Translations under genes and position numbers: made by a program | Part shown: one piece after another, positions 27,826 to 35,967 of the stretch | Position numbering within the stretch: position 1 is the stretch's first letter | How the letters are laid out: every line of letters begins with the position of its first letter | Notes under the pieces: model-generated | What the model was told of the DNA's origin: nothing | Database searches by the model: none | What the model saw: only the letters and a program-made list of their open reading frames with translations | Origin: Bacteroidales bacterium | GTDB lineage: Bacteria > Bacteroidota > Bacteroidia > Bacteroidales > UBA7960 | Length of the DNA: 64,000 nt | Assembly (NCBI GenBank): GCA_007118495.1 | Contig: SKRM01000030.1 | Span: 28,042-92,041, forward strand | Direction: 5' to 3'

Positions 27826-28377
27826 ATGACAGACGCAATGAGAAAGATCATAAAGGGGTGCCTTCAGCATCAGAAAGCTGATCAGTACCGCCTTTATGCC
27901 CTGTTTTCAAAGAAGATGTATGGAATATGTCTTCGATATGCTGCAAGTAACGATGAAGCCCAGGATATCCTGCAAGAAGGCTTTGTTAAGGTATTTGCCA
28001 ACTTACCTTCATTCAAGGGTAAGGGTAGCCTGGAGGGCTGGATAAAAAAAATATTTATACATACCGCCATTGAAAAATACAGGGAGCGCATTTATCATAT
28101 CCCCATGGAGCATGTGAGGGAAGATGAGCTTTTTGTAAGCAGGAATCAGGGGTATGAGGCGCTGCATGCGAGGGATATTCTGGTGCTGGTTCAGAAACTT
28201 CCGGCCCAATACCGATTAGTTTTTAACCTGTATGCACTGGAAGGTTATTCACATAAGGAAATAGGTGAATCGCTCGGTATTTCCGAGTCAACATCCCGTT
28301 CAAACCTGGCAAGAGCCAGGCTTTTTCTAAAGGAAAAGCTGAACAAAGAATTGGATTTGATTACCCGGGCAATTTAA
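27826..28377 (+). CDS. ECF-type RNA polymerase sigma-70 factor
   Basis: A 183-residue sigma factor with only regions 2 and 4. Region 2: MYGICLRYAASNDEAQDILQ, then EGFVKVFANLPSFKGKGSLE and WIKKIFIHTAIEKYR. Region 4: KLPAQYRLVFNLYALEGYSH, KEIGESLGISESTSRSNLAR, then ARLFLKEKL. Start ATG 27826 or 27838. The next gene begins 9 bases after the stop and encodes a protein with a cytoplasmic N-terminus and a membrane helix, the usual place for an anti-sigma factor. The regulon cannot be read here. Confidence 0.92.
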   Translation: MTDAMRKIIKGCLQHQKADQYRLYALFSKKMYGICLRYAASNDEAQDILQEGFVKVFANLPSFKGKGSLEGWIKKIFIHTAIEKYRERIYHIPMEHVREDELFVSRNQGYEALHARDILVLVQKLPAQYRLVFNLYALEGYSHKEIGESLGISESTSRSNLARARLFLKEKLNKELDLITRAI

Positions 28378-28386
28378 TGTTGAAGA

Positions 28387-29745
28387 ATGGAATATAATTA
28401 CATAGACGGCAAAATCAGGGAAAGTCTGAACGACCTGGAGGTAAATCCACCGGTTGAGGCATGGCTATGTATCTCCGACACTTTAGATCGTCGCCCCAGA
28501 AGACGGGTGATGCCCGTTCTTCTGAAGATGGCTGCTGCCATTACTACACTGATGGTAGCTGTTTTTTCTCTGTGGTATCTTGTGCTTAACAGAGCCGGAC
28601 AGGACGTTGGCATTGTACAGCAATCTGTATCTGAAGAATTTAACCCGCTAACTGCCAATGCTTTGTCAGCCTTGAATGTTGCCGAACCCTTCGCTTCTCC
28701 ATTAATTATATCCCGTCCAGGCAGTGGCACTGATTTATCTGCTGTTAACAGCAGTTTATCGGTTCCCCTGATGGCAAGTCTTGATGGCCAGGCCGTGCCC
28801 GCTTATCCTGCGCTGATGGTTGTCAACGCAGCGGATCGTGCCCTGCCGGAATCGATTTACATGGATCGCAACGGGGTGATACTATTGGATGATGGCGGAA
28901 GCAGACTCATTGATTATTTGAGTTCGGCGCTTGACATATATCCGATGTCTGTGAGCCTGGGTGCCCATTTTTCTCCCCAATATAGTTTCCGAATGGTTTC
29001 AGCCAAAGGTGACTTTGGTATGGCAAATATTCCCTTTCACAGGTTAGAAGAACAATTTACGACCTTTAGTCTCGGAATGAGTGCTGCTTTTGAAATTGCA
29101 CCACGCCTGACAATACAAACCGGGCTTAATTTCATGTCTATGGGGCAGCATGTCAGAGACATCATATCGTACTCCCATCCAGCCAGACTACCACTTTATA
29201 AAAACAGTATTACCGGGAGTAAAGCTGTTCAGCACCCACAATCTATCATTACATCACAGGGAAGTATCCGGCTCAATGATAACCATTACTATTTCACAGA
29301 TATTCGCTCACATCGTGTGCTGACCAATAAACAAGCCACACAGGGAACAGATCCGATAAAGCTGAGCCGCTCTGGTGAAGGCCTTACCCAGGTTTTCCGC
29401 TTTATTGAACTGCCATTGGTTTTGAGGTATAACCTGATTGCCCAACACGGCATTGGTCTTCAGGTTAAGGGTGGTATGTCAGGGAATTATCTATTGCAGA
29501 ATGATGTCTTTCTTGGGTCTGATATCACGCAAAATTCCATAGGCAAAACCTATGGTGTCAGAAAATTTAACTTTACTGCCATCGCAGGCTTTTCAATGAA
29601 CGTTCCGATTACCGGAAGACTGACCTTGCATCTGGAGCCCACTGCGCAGATCTTTCTGAACCCTGTTGTCAGGCAAGAACTCATGATGGGCCGGACATAT
29701 CCTTATAACTTCTCCCTGCAAACTGGTGTGTCTTACGGATTCTGA
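28387..29745 (+). CDS. Membrane-anchored protein with C-terminal PorT-like barrel, putative anti-sigma
   Basis: A 452-residue protein. Residues 1-41 look cytoplasmic (RESLNDLEVNPPVEAW, then the basic DRRPRRR), residues 43-67 form one membrane helix (LLKMAAAITTLMVAVFSLWY), residues 70-185 are a low-complexity linker, and about 190-452 look like an outer-membrane beta-barrel (SVSLGAHFSPQYSFRM, LTIQTGLNFMSMGQ, FIELPLVLRYNLIAQHG, LTLHLEPTAQIFLNP, terminal FSLQTGVSYGF). The N-terminal W-containing motif followed by an Arg/Lys cluster and helix is common in genes paired with ECF sigma factors in Bacteroidota. I infer that the N-terminus holds the sigma factor and the barrel senses the outer membrane. 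Confidence 0.7.
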   Translation: MEYNYIDGKIRESLNDLEVNPPVEAWLCISDTLDRRPRRRVMPVLLKMAAAITTLMVAVFSLWYLVLNRAGQDVGIVQQSVSEEFNPLTANALSALNVAEPFASPLIISRPGSGTDLSAVNSSLSVPLMASLDGQAVPAYPALMVVNAADRALPESIYMDRNGVILLDDGGSRLIDYLSSALDIYPMSVSLGAHFSPQYSFRMVSAKGDFGMANIPFHRLEEQFTTFSLGMSAAFEIAPRLTIQTGLNFMSMGQHVRDIISYSHPARLPLYKNSITGSKAVQHPQSIITSQGSIRLNDNHYYFTDIRSHRVLTNKQATQGTDPIKLSRSGEGLTQVFRFIELPLVLRYNLIAQHGIGLQVKGGMSGNYLLQNDVFLGSDITQNSIGKTYGVRKFNFTAIAGFSMNVPITGRLTLHLEPTAQIFLNPVVRQELMMGRTYPYNFSLQTGVSYGF

Positions 29746-29781
29746 AAACCGTATTTTTCCTGTCTCAAAATATTTCCAAGC

Positions 29782-30522
29782 TTACATATTGCCAACTGGC
29801 ATAAGGTATAAAACCCTATATTCTTCACCGAGCTGAAGGATGTCCTCTACTTCATCGTCGCGGTATGCACCTATCACCACAGTGCCCAGATCAAGTGATG
29901 CAGCTTGTAAATGCACGTTCTGCGATGCGTGGCCTACTTCATTGTAAATGTAGCGCACACCCCTTTCTCCATACCTTGCAGTGGTTCTTTCATAAATGGC
30001 TGCAAAAACCAGAACAACACCTGCATCGAGAATCATTGACTGGCTCAGGCAGGCTGTAAATAAGGGTTCAGACACATCTTCGGCCCTGATAAACGATAAT
30101 TGGTGGTCGTGTGGGTGGTAATGGTAGATGCCCTTTTCGAGTTTTTCCACATGATTCACCACCACGAACATTTCAAGTGGAAAAGTTGCTCCGGCCGAAG
30201 GAGCAGTTCGGAACCCCCTTTCATTGGTGATCCCTTGTGCGGACCAAAGTAACTGAGACAGATCTCTTATGGAAATGGGTTTATTGGTGTATGACCTTAC
30301 TGAACGGCGCAGAATCAATGTCTCTTCAAGGCTCATCTGTCCTTCTTTAACTGGTTCGGGAAGTGTAAAAATCTCTCCTGTCATAATGGGTAAATTATAA
30401 AGGGTTTCTTCCTGGGTGTTTGTTTTTTGATCTGGTGTCAGTCGGCCTGAACTTACTCTGAACAAGATAGCCAGTATACCCAGTAAGGCAAAAATGGCAA
30501 AAACAGTGATGTATTTTTTCAT
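29782..30522 (-). CDS. Membrane-anchored SagB/ThcOx-type nitroreductase
   Basis: A 246-residue FMN oxidoreductase. A signal anchor (TVFAIFALLGILAILF) precedes a nitroreductase domain with SLEETLILRRSVRSYTN (FMN phosphate site), LSQLLWSAQGITN, TAPSAGATFPLEMFVVV and VGHASQNVHLQAASLDLGTV. The SagB type dehydrogenates azolines in peptide natural product synthesis, but many members stand alone. No cyclodehydratase or precursor peptide is visible nearby, so I would not call it a bacteriocin gene. It converges with the barrel gene (36-base gap). Confidence 0.85.
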   Translation of the reverse strand: MKKYITVFAIFALLGILAILFRVSSGRLTPDQKTNTQEETLYNLPIMTGEIFTLPEPVKEGQMSLEETLILRRSVRSYTNKPISIRDLSQLLWSAQGITNERGFRTAPSAGATFPLEMFVVVNHVEKLEKGIYHYHPHDHQLSFIRAEDVSEPLFTACLSQSMILDAGVVLVFAAIYERTTARYGERGVRYIYNEVGHASQNVHLQAASLDLGTVVIGAYRDDEVEDILQLGEEYRVLYLMPVGNM

Positions 30523-30711
30523 GTGTTATGGAGGGTTTGAAGGTTTGTGGGCTTGAAAGTTAGGCGGCTTCGCTGCGGTTGAAAGTTTAAAATTTGAAAG
30601 TTTGAAAGACACAAAAGGTAAATATATAATTTTTGGTGGTATATATTGCAGTGAAAGTGTTTAGAACCAGTAAAAATTAGCGTTCTTAAAGGTGTACATT
30701 TTGAAATAATT
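30523..30711. other. Intergenic region with GAAAGTT-type short repeats
   Basis: Between the nitroreductase start and the oxidoreductase promoter. It holds four loosely spaced copies of tTTGAAAGTT/GAAAGTT around 30556-30607 and a small hairpin (GCGGC-TTC-GCTGC) near 30567. I see no gene. Confidence 0.4.
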
Positions 30712-30719
30712 TACCTTTG
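30712..30719 (+). promoter_or_regulatory. -7 box TACCTTTG of the fused oxidoreductase gene
   Basis: Matches TAnnTTTG, 34 bases before the ATG at 30754. No convincing -33 element. Confidence 0.45.
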
Positions 30720-30753
30720 CCAGCGAAGATCCACGAACTATCTTTTTTGTATT

Positions 30754-33700
30754 ATGCATAAAATAACCTCCCACCCAATTATTCAGGTTAAAAAGAATGA
30801 AACCTGCACTTTTCAATACAACGGACAAGAAATACAAGGTGACAAAGGCTTTACCATCGCAGCTGCATTGCATCAGGCGGGATATCCTGTGCACAGTCAC
30901 AGTGTGAAGAATCGCAACAGAAGTCTTGAATGTGGAATTGGGAAATGTGGCGCCTGTGAAATGTTGGTAGATGGAGAAGTAAAACGCATATGCATCACCC
31001 TGGTTGATGATATCCGTGCTGTATCTGAAATTCCAGCCAAATACGTAGCTGAACCATCTGTGTTTATCAAAAAGGATGGAATCAGGGTGTTCAGAACCAG
31101 TGTTGTTATTGTAGGTGCCGGGCCTGCCGGTCTGGCCACCAGAGAGCTGCTAAATACGCACGGTGTCAGTAATATTGTTGTTGACAGCAATGCTGAAATT
31201 GGCGGACAGTTTAACATGCAGACACATCAGTTTTTCTTTTTTGAAAAAGAAAAAAAATATGGTGGTATGAGGGGGTTTGAAATCTCCCAAACCCTTGCCG
31301 GGGACAACCATGATGGCATTTTTCTCGACAGCACCGTTTGGGATATTTTCGAGGGGAATCGGGTAGCGGCAAAAAATTTTAAAACGGGTGAAATATTTTA
31401 TATAGATTGTGAGCATTTTGTGGTAGCTACAGGTGCAGTACCCTTTTTGCCTACCTTTCACAATGATGACCTTCCGGGAGTATACACTGCGGCGGTTATC
31501 CAGAAAATGATGAATACTGAGCTTACCCTGCTTGGTCAGAATGTGCTCACCGTTGGAGCCGGAAATATCGGATATCTTACAAGTTATCAGCTTACCCAGG
31601 CTGGCGCCAGGGTAAAGGCCATTATTGAAGCCATGCCCTCTGAGGGAGGATTCCCTGTTCAGGCTAATAGGGTAAGGCGATTGGGTATCCCCGTTTTGTT
31701 GTCGCATATGATACTCGAGGCATTGCCTAATAAAAAAGGTGATGGTATCTCCGGGGCAGTAATTGCCGAGGCAAAAAACTTTAAACCCATTCCCGGAACA
31801 GAAAAAGTAGTAAGGGATATCGATGCCATTAATATATGCACAGGTTTAATGCCCGATGATGCCTTGCTGGAGAAAGGCAGAGAGATGTTTGGTCGCAGAT
31901 GTTACGGAGCAGGTGATGCCATCCGTATTGGAGAGGGAACAAGTGCTGTATTAAAAGGAAAGCAGGTTGCATATGAGATCCTTGAAAACATGCAGGGAAG
32001 CTTCAATTATGACGATTTTCTTCTGGTCTCAAAAGAATATATCGATTCACAACAGCATCCGGTAAAAGTGATCGACGAGCCGTTCTTACCCTCAGAAGAA
32101 CGGATGGAGAAACCCTTTGTCATCATCGACTGTTTACACGGCTTTGCCTGTAACCCCTGTGCCTTTGCCTGCAGGTATGGTGCCATTACAAAATCATCGA
32201 CAAGTACGGTGCCACATATCGATTTTGATAAATGTGTTGGGTGCATGGACTGTGTTTACCAATGTCCTGGTCTTGCCATATTTGGATATAATCTTAAAAA
32301 GAGAATTTTCTTTCTCCCCATTGAGTTTGATGTAGAAGAAGGAGAGGAGGTTTTTCTGGTGGACAATTCGGCCAAAATATTAGGGCAGGGAATAATCCAT
32401 AAGGTGTTGAGAAAACCCAATCTGACGCATATCGCCAGGGTAAAGGCTGAGGATATGACCTATGAGCAGCAGCTTGCAGTAAGAGGTTTCGTTATAAAAA
32501 GAGAATTTCCTGAACCATTAAACCTGAAACCGCACAGTGAAGAGGTTGCCAGCGGTTATTTCATGTGTCACTGCGATGATGTTGGTTTTGAAGATGTATT
32601 GAAGATTGTAGGAGACCGGAAGTTTATTTCTGTAGAAGAGGTCAAGCACACCACCCATCTGGGGATGGGTCCCTGTCGCGGAAAACGATGTATTCAGCGA
32701 TTAAAACAAAACCTCAGGCCTCTTGGCGTTCGACTTATCGGAGGGTCTACCCCCAGGGCGCCCATGTCTAACCAAATAACCATCGGAGAGCTTTACCCTG
32801 CACCGGCAAAAGACCGGGTTGTAACACATCTGAGCAAAAGTCGCAGGATTATTGAGACCAGGGTCCTGATTGCCGGAGGAGGGATTGGCGGAAGTTCATT
32901 GTTCCGCTTTTTGGCCGAAGCAGGTTATGATCCCGTAATGATTAACCATGGATTTGGCGGGTCGTGGAGAAATATTGCAGGCGGAAGGCCTGTTTTCAGC
33001 CTTCCTGAGCTGACAGACATAGCCAGGCACAACCTGGAGCTTTTCCATGAGCTGCAGCAGAAGGGCAATGTTGATTTCCGACTGATAAATTATATAACAT
33101 TCGCCCATGATGAGAACATGTACAAGGCGTTGGAAGAATCTATGGCCTGGCAAAAAGCCAGAATGATAACCCCATCAGCGTTTAAGCAGGAGATCTCTCC
33201 ATATTTTAATGAATCCAAAAACAAATACCTTGCTGCACTAAAAACCAGCGAATGCTGGCAGGCGACACCTGGTAAGGTTATTGAAGTGATCAGGCAACTG
33301 GGTCTGAACAGTGGTGGTAAGCTGATGGAGAACAGCAAGCTGATTGATGTGTCAAAGAACGGAGATATCTACAAGGCCGTAGTTTTGACCCATGAAGGAG
33401 AATATGTTGAATTCCATACTCCCTTATTCATCAATGCTCTTGGTGATCAGGGGGCCAGGTTTGCCACCATGCTTGGTGTTGAAACAGGTTTATATCCGGT
33501 AAGGCATCAGGCATTTATTACGCGCCGGCTTCCTATGCTTGGAGTTAACGGCAATCCCCTGGATATGCTTATTGATCGCCGCACCTACAAAGGGTTTACA
33601 GCAGTTTATGGGCAGCAACTGGGAGACACAGGGCAGATAATCGGTTGTGCCTCCCCAATGGTTGAACCCTATGAAACAGACAAAGATGTAAAGATCAACT

Positions 33701-33981
33701 CAAAAGAGTTTGCCGAGATCGTATCAGAAATTTTTGTAGATTGGATCCCCGAAATTTCGGCTGTTGGCTTCCAGGCTTTATGGGCCGGGTATTATATCGA
33801 ACCCCGCATGATCATTGATGTTGATAAAGGACTCTTTCTGGGATTAAGGGGCCAGGGATTCATGCTTGGACAATACCTTGCAAAACTATATGTTGACAAG
33901 TTGTCAGGAAAGGATGTACCTGCATATTTTTCCAGATTGTCACTTGAAGGGGATGCCTTGTTAGAAAGAGCCTTTAAGTAG
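30754..33981 (+). CDS. Three-in-one FAD/Fe-S oxidoreductase, HcnABC-like or sarcosine-oxidase-like
   Basis: A 1075-residue soluble protein that joins five modules: a [2Fe-2S] ferredoxin domain (17-95; C60, C65, C68, C80), an FAD/NAD oxidoreductase (115-440; GAGPAGLA at 121 and VGAGNIGYL near 268), a ferredoxin-like domain (about 455-515; CNPCAFAC and CVGCMDCVYQCPG), a BFD-like [2Fe-2S] domain (about 603-655; CHCDD and GPCRGKRC) and a second FAD oxidase of the DAO type (about 702-1070; LIAGGGIGGSS). In HcnABC-type hydrogen cyanide synthases and related amino-acid or hydroxyproline dehydrogenases these are separate alpha, beta and gamma subunits. The substrate is probably an amino or imino acid; which one is not visible. 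No signal peptide. Confidence 0.85.
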   Translation: MHKITSHPIIQVKKNETCTFQYNGQEIQGDKGFTIAAALHQAGYPVHSHSVKNRNRSLECGIGKCGACEMLVDGEVKRICITLVDDIRAVSEIPAKYVAEPSVFIKKDGIRVFRTSVVIVGAGPAGLATRELLNTHGVSNIVVDSNAEIGGQFNMQTHQFFFFEKEKKYGGMRGFEISQTLAGDNHDGIFLDSTVWDIFEGNRVAAKNFKTGEIFYIDCEHFVVATGAVPFLPTFHNDDLPGVYTAAVIQKMMNTELTLLGQNVLTVGAGNIGYLTSYQLTQAGARVKAIIEAMPSEGGFPVQANRVRRLGIPVLLSHMILEALPNKKGDGISGAVIAEAKNFKPIPGTEKVVRDIDAINICTGLMPDDALLEKGREMFGRRCYGAGDAIRIGEGTSAVLKGKQVAYEILENMQGSFNYDDFLLVSKEYIDSQQHPVKVIDEPFLPSEERMEKPFVIIDCLHGFACNPCAFACRYGAITKSSTSTVPHIDFDKCVGCMDCVYQCPGLAIFGYNLKKRIFFLPIEFDVEEGEEVFLVDNSAKILGQGIIHKVLRKPNLTHIARVKAEDMTYEQQLAVRGFVIKREFPEPLNLKPHSEEVASGYFMCHCDDVGFEDVLKIVGDRKFISVEEVKHTTHLGMGPCRGKRCIQRLKQNLRPLGVRLIGGSTPRAPMSNQITIGELYPAPAKDRVVTHLSKSRRIIETRVLIAGGGIGGSSLFRFLAEAGYDPVMINHGFGGSWRNIAGGRPVFSLPELTDIARHNLELFHELQQKGNVDFRLINYITFAHDENMYKALEESMAWQKARMITPSAFKQEISPYFNESKNKYLAALKTSECWQATPGKVIEVIRQLGLNSGGKLMENSKLIDVSKNGDIYKAVVLTHEGEYVEFHTPLFINALGDQGARFATMLGVETGLYPVRHQAFITRRLPMLGVNGNPLDMLIDRRTYKGFTAVYGQQLGDTGQIIGCASPMVEPYETDKDVKINSKEFAEIVSEIFVDWIPEISAVGFQALWAGYYIEPRMIIDVDKGLFLGLRGQGFMLGQYLAKLYVDKLSGKDVPAYFSRLSLEGDALLERAFK

Positions 33982-34063
33982 ACATTTGCCGGACGCCCTG
34001 TACATCTTGCCTCTACCCAGCGTAATAAACTGGTAAAAGCTTTTTTTTTTCATACTTTCGTTT

Positions 34064-34071
34064 TATCTTTG
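34064..34071 (+). promoter_or_regulatory. -7 box TATCTTTG of the DUF177-rpmF-plsX-fabH operon
   Basis: A perfect common form of TAnnTTTG. It contains the TTG at 34069 that opens the longest frame of the next gene, so that TTG cannot be the start if this box is used. Confidence 0.6.
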
Positions 34072-34095
34072 CACCCTTCGAAAAAGCGCCGGGTC

Positions 34096-34638
34096 TTGAA
34101 TAATTTAAAGGCATATAAAATAGGGTTCAAAGGGCTTTCCTTTGGTCATCATTCTTTTTTACTGAATGTTGACCGGTCACTTTTTGACACGTTTGAACAG
34201 TCTGAGATTCATGAAAGCGAAGTAAAGCTGTCGCTTGATATGGAAAAGGGAGAGAATATGCTTGTTCTTGATTTTGCGTTTAAAGGGTGGATCAACCTTG
34301 ATTGTGACCGCTGTTTGGATGCCTACAGGCAAGAGGTTGATTTTTCGCGGCGGCTCTTTGTTAAGTTTGGAGAAGAATTTGCTGAACAGTCAGAAGAAGT
34401 AACAATTATTCCATATGGGGAATCTCATGTAGATATAGCCCAGTATGTGTATGAATTTCTTCACCTGGCATTACCCATTCGCAGGATACATCCTGATACG
34501 GCTGCACACCAGCCAGGATGCAATCCTGAGATGCTTGATAGATTTAAGGGCTTTATGGCAAGAACCAGTCAGGTGGATGGGTCTCATGACCCGGCCTGGG
34601 AAGCCTTGAAAAAACTCAATTTTGATTCAGAAGATTAA
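34096..34638 (+). CDS. DUF177 (YceD-like) protein
   Basis: A 180-residue cytoplasmic protein of the family encoded before rpmF in most bacteria and linked to rRNA or ribosome metabolism. It shows CDRCLDAY (CxxC) in the middle, an acidic FGEEFAEQSEEVTI segment, DIAQYVYEFLHLALPIRRIH and the ending GCNPE...DPAWEALKKLNFD. I place the start at TTG 34096 (NNLKAYKIGFKGLSFG), because Bacteroidota homologues begin in this way and the longer TTG at 34069 lies within the promoter box. Only 24 bases separate it from rpmF. Confidence 0.8.
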   Translation: MNNLKAYKIGFKGLSFGHHSFLLNVDRSLFDTFEQSEIHESEVKLSLDMEKGENMLVLDFAFKGWINLDCDRCLDAYRQEVDFSRRLFVKFGEEFAEQSEEVTIIPYGESHVDIAQYVYEFLHLALPIRRIHPDTAAHQPGCNPEMLDRFKGFMARTSQVDGSHDPAWEALKKLNFDSED

Positions 34639-34662
34639 TTTACAAGTTAATAGAACATCATT

Positions 34663-34848
34663 ATGGCACATCCAAAAAGTAAAATTTCCAAAACGCGCAG
34701 GGATAAAAGGCGCACCCATTACAAAGCAGTGGAACCTTCACTGACAACCTGTTCTAACTGTGGTGCAGCCAGACTCATGCACCGTGTATGCCCTGAGTGC
34801 GGTTTCTACCGCGGCAAAATGGCCATCGAAAAGAGTGCTGCTGTATAA
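34663..34848 (+). CDS. rpmF: 50S ribosomal protein L32
   Basis: A 61-residue ribosomal protein. It begins AHPKSKISKTRRDKRRTHYK and carries the zinc-binding form CSNCGA...CPECGFYRGK with four cysteines, so it is the zinc-dependent version. The order DUF177-rpmF-plsX-fabH is conserved widely and links ribosome and phospholipid synthesis. Confidence 0.97.
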   Translation: MAHPKSKISKTRRDKRRTHYKAVEPSLTTCSNCGAARLMHRVCPECGFYRGKMAIEKSAAV

Positions 34849-34963
34849 ATCCTTCAAGTTTTCCTGTTTTCTTACTGCGATGAATTGCTTGGGTAACTGA
34901 TACCAGAAACTATTTCATACCCATTGACATTTCATGCGGCCGGTTTAACCAAAACGTGAATAT

Positions 34964-35944
34964 ATGAACATTGGTTTCGATGTGATGGGTGGTGATTTTG
35001 CGCCAAAGGCAACCATTGCAGGTGCAATCCTTGCCCAGAAAAGCATATCAGACAAAGACCGAATTGTATTGATTGGTAACGAGCAGGTCATATTGAAACA
35101 GCTGGAATCAGAAAATGCAGATTCCGACCTGTTTGACATTGTGCATGCTGATGAGGTTATTTCAATGGGGGAGTCTCCCACAAAGGCATTCGCGAAAAAA
35201 CCTACATCCAGTATAGCAATAGGTTTTAAACTGCTAAAAACAGGCAAAATTCATGCTTTTTCAAGTGTGGGTAATACTGGGGCTATGCTGGTAGGCTCTG
35301 TTTATAGCGTAAATGCTGTGCAAGGGGTCATCAGACCAGCCACCACATCTATCATTCCAAAAGAAAACGGAGGTGTTGGTGTTCTCATTGATGTTGGGAC
35401 CAATCCTGACAGTAAGCCAGATGTTATGTACCAGTTTGGGATACTCGGGTCAATCTACGCCAGGTATGTTCATGGTATCAGCAACCCAAAGGTGGGGCTT
35501 TTAAACATTGGAGAAGAAGAAGATAAGGGCAGTATCTTGTGCCAGTCTGCTTATCGTCTCATGAAGGATACGTCTGATTTCAACTTTGTCGGAAATATCG
35601 AAAGCCGTGATTTTTTCAAGGATAAGGTTGATGTAGTGGTGTGTGACGGCTTTACCGGGAACATTGTGCTTAAAAACATGGAAGCCATGTACCGCCTCAT
35701 GATTAAACGTGGCCTTACAGATGAATTTTTTGCCCGTTTTAATTATGAAAATTATGGAGGAACACCCATTTTGGGCGTTAACTCAACTGTACTGATAGGC
35801 CATGGGATTTCTAACCATATGGCCATAAAAAACATGCTCCTGCATTCAAGAGATGTCTATTATGCAGGTATAACAGAACATATTCGGGAGGCCATGGAGC
35901 AATATACCCAGGGCCGTATTTTCTCTAACGGGGATGCTTCGTAG
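34964..35944 (+). CDS. plsX: Phosphate acyltransferase PlsX
   Basis: A 326-residue peripheral membrane enzyme that converts acyl-ACP to acyl-phosphate for phospholipid synthesis. It begins IGFDVMGGDFAPKATIAGA and continues with FSSVGNTGAMLVGS, LIDVGTNPDSKP, GLLNIGEEEDKG, VVCDGFTGNIVLK and GGTPILGVNSTVLIGHG, all standard for the family. The 115-base gap after rpmF shows no terminator, so it is probably in the same transcription unit; fabH follows 23 bases after its stop. Confidence 0.96.
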   Translation: MNIGFDVMGGDFAPKATIAGAILAQKSISDKDRIVLIGNEQVILKQLESENADSDLFDIVHADEVISMGESPTKAFAKKPTSSIAIGFKLLKTGKIHAFSSVGNTGAMLVGSVYSVNAVQGVIRPATTSIIPKENGGVGVLIDVGTNPDSKPDVMYQFGILGSIYARYVHGISNPKVGLLNIGEEEDKGSILCQSAYRLMKDTSDFNFVGNIESRDFFKDKVDVVVCDGFTGNIVLKNMEAMYRLMIKRGLTDEFFARFNYENYGGTPILGVNSTVLIGHGISNHMAIKNMLLHSRDVYYAGITEHIREAMEQYTQGRIFSNGDAS

Positions 35945-35967
35945 TAGTTTTCTAATTTTTTTTTTGT

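Noticed and set aside
29782..30522. Azole-containing peptide (bacteriocin) cluster
   Set aside because: Only a SagB-type oxidoreductase is present; no cyclodehydratase, precursor peptide or exporter nearby.
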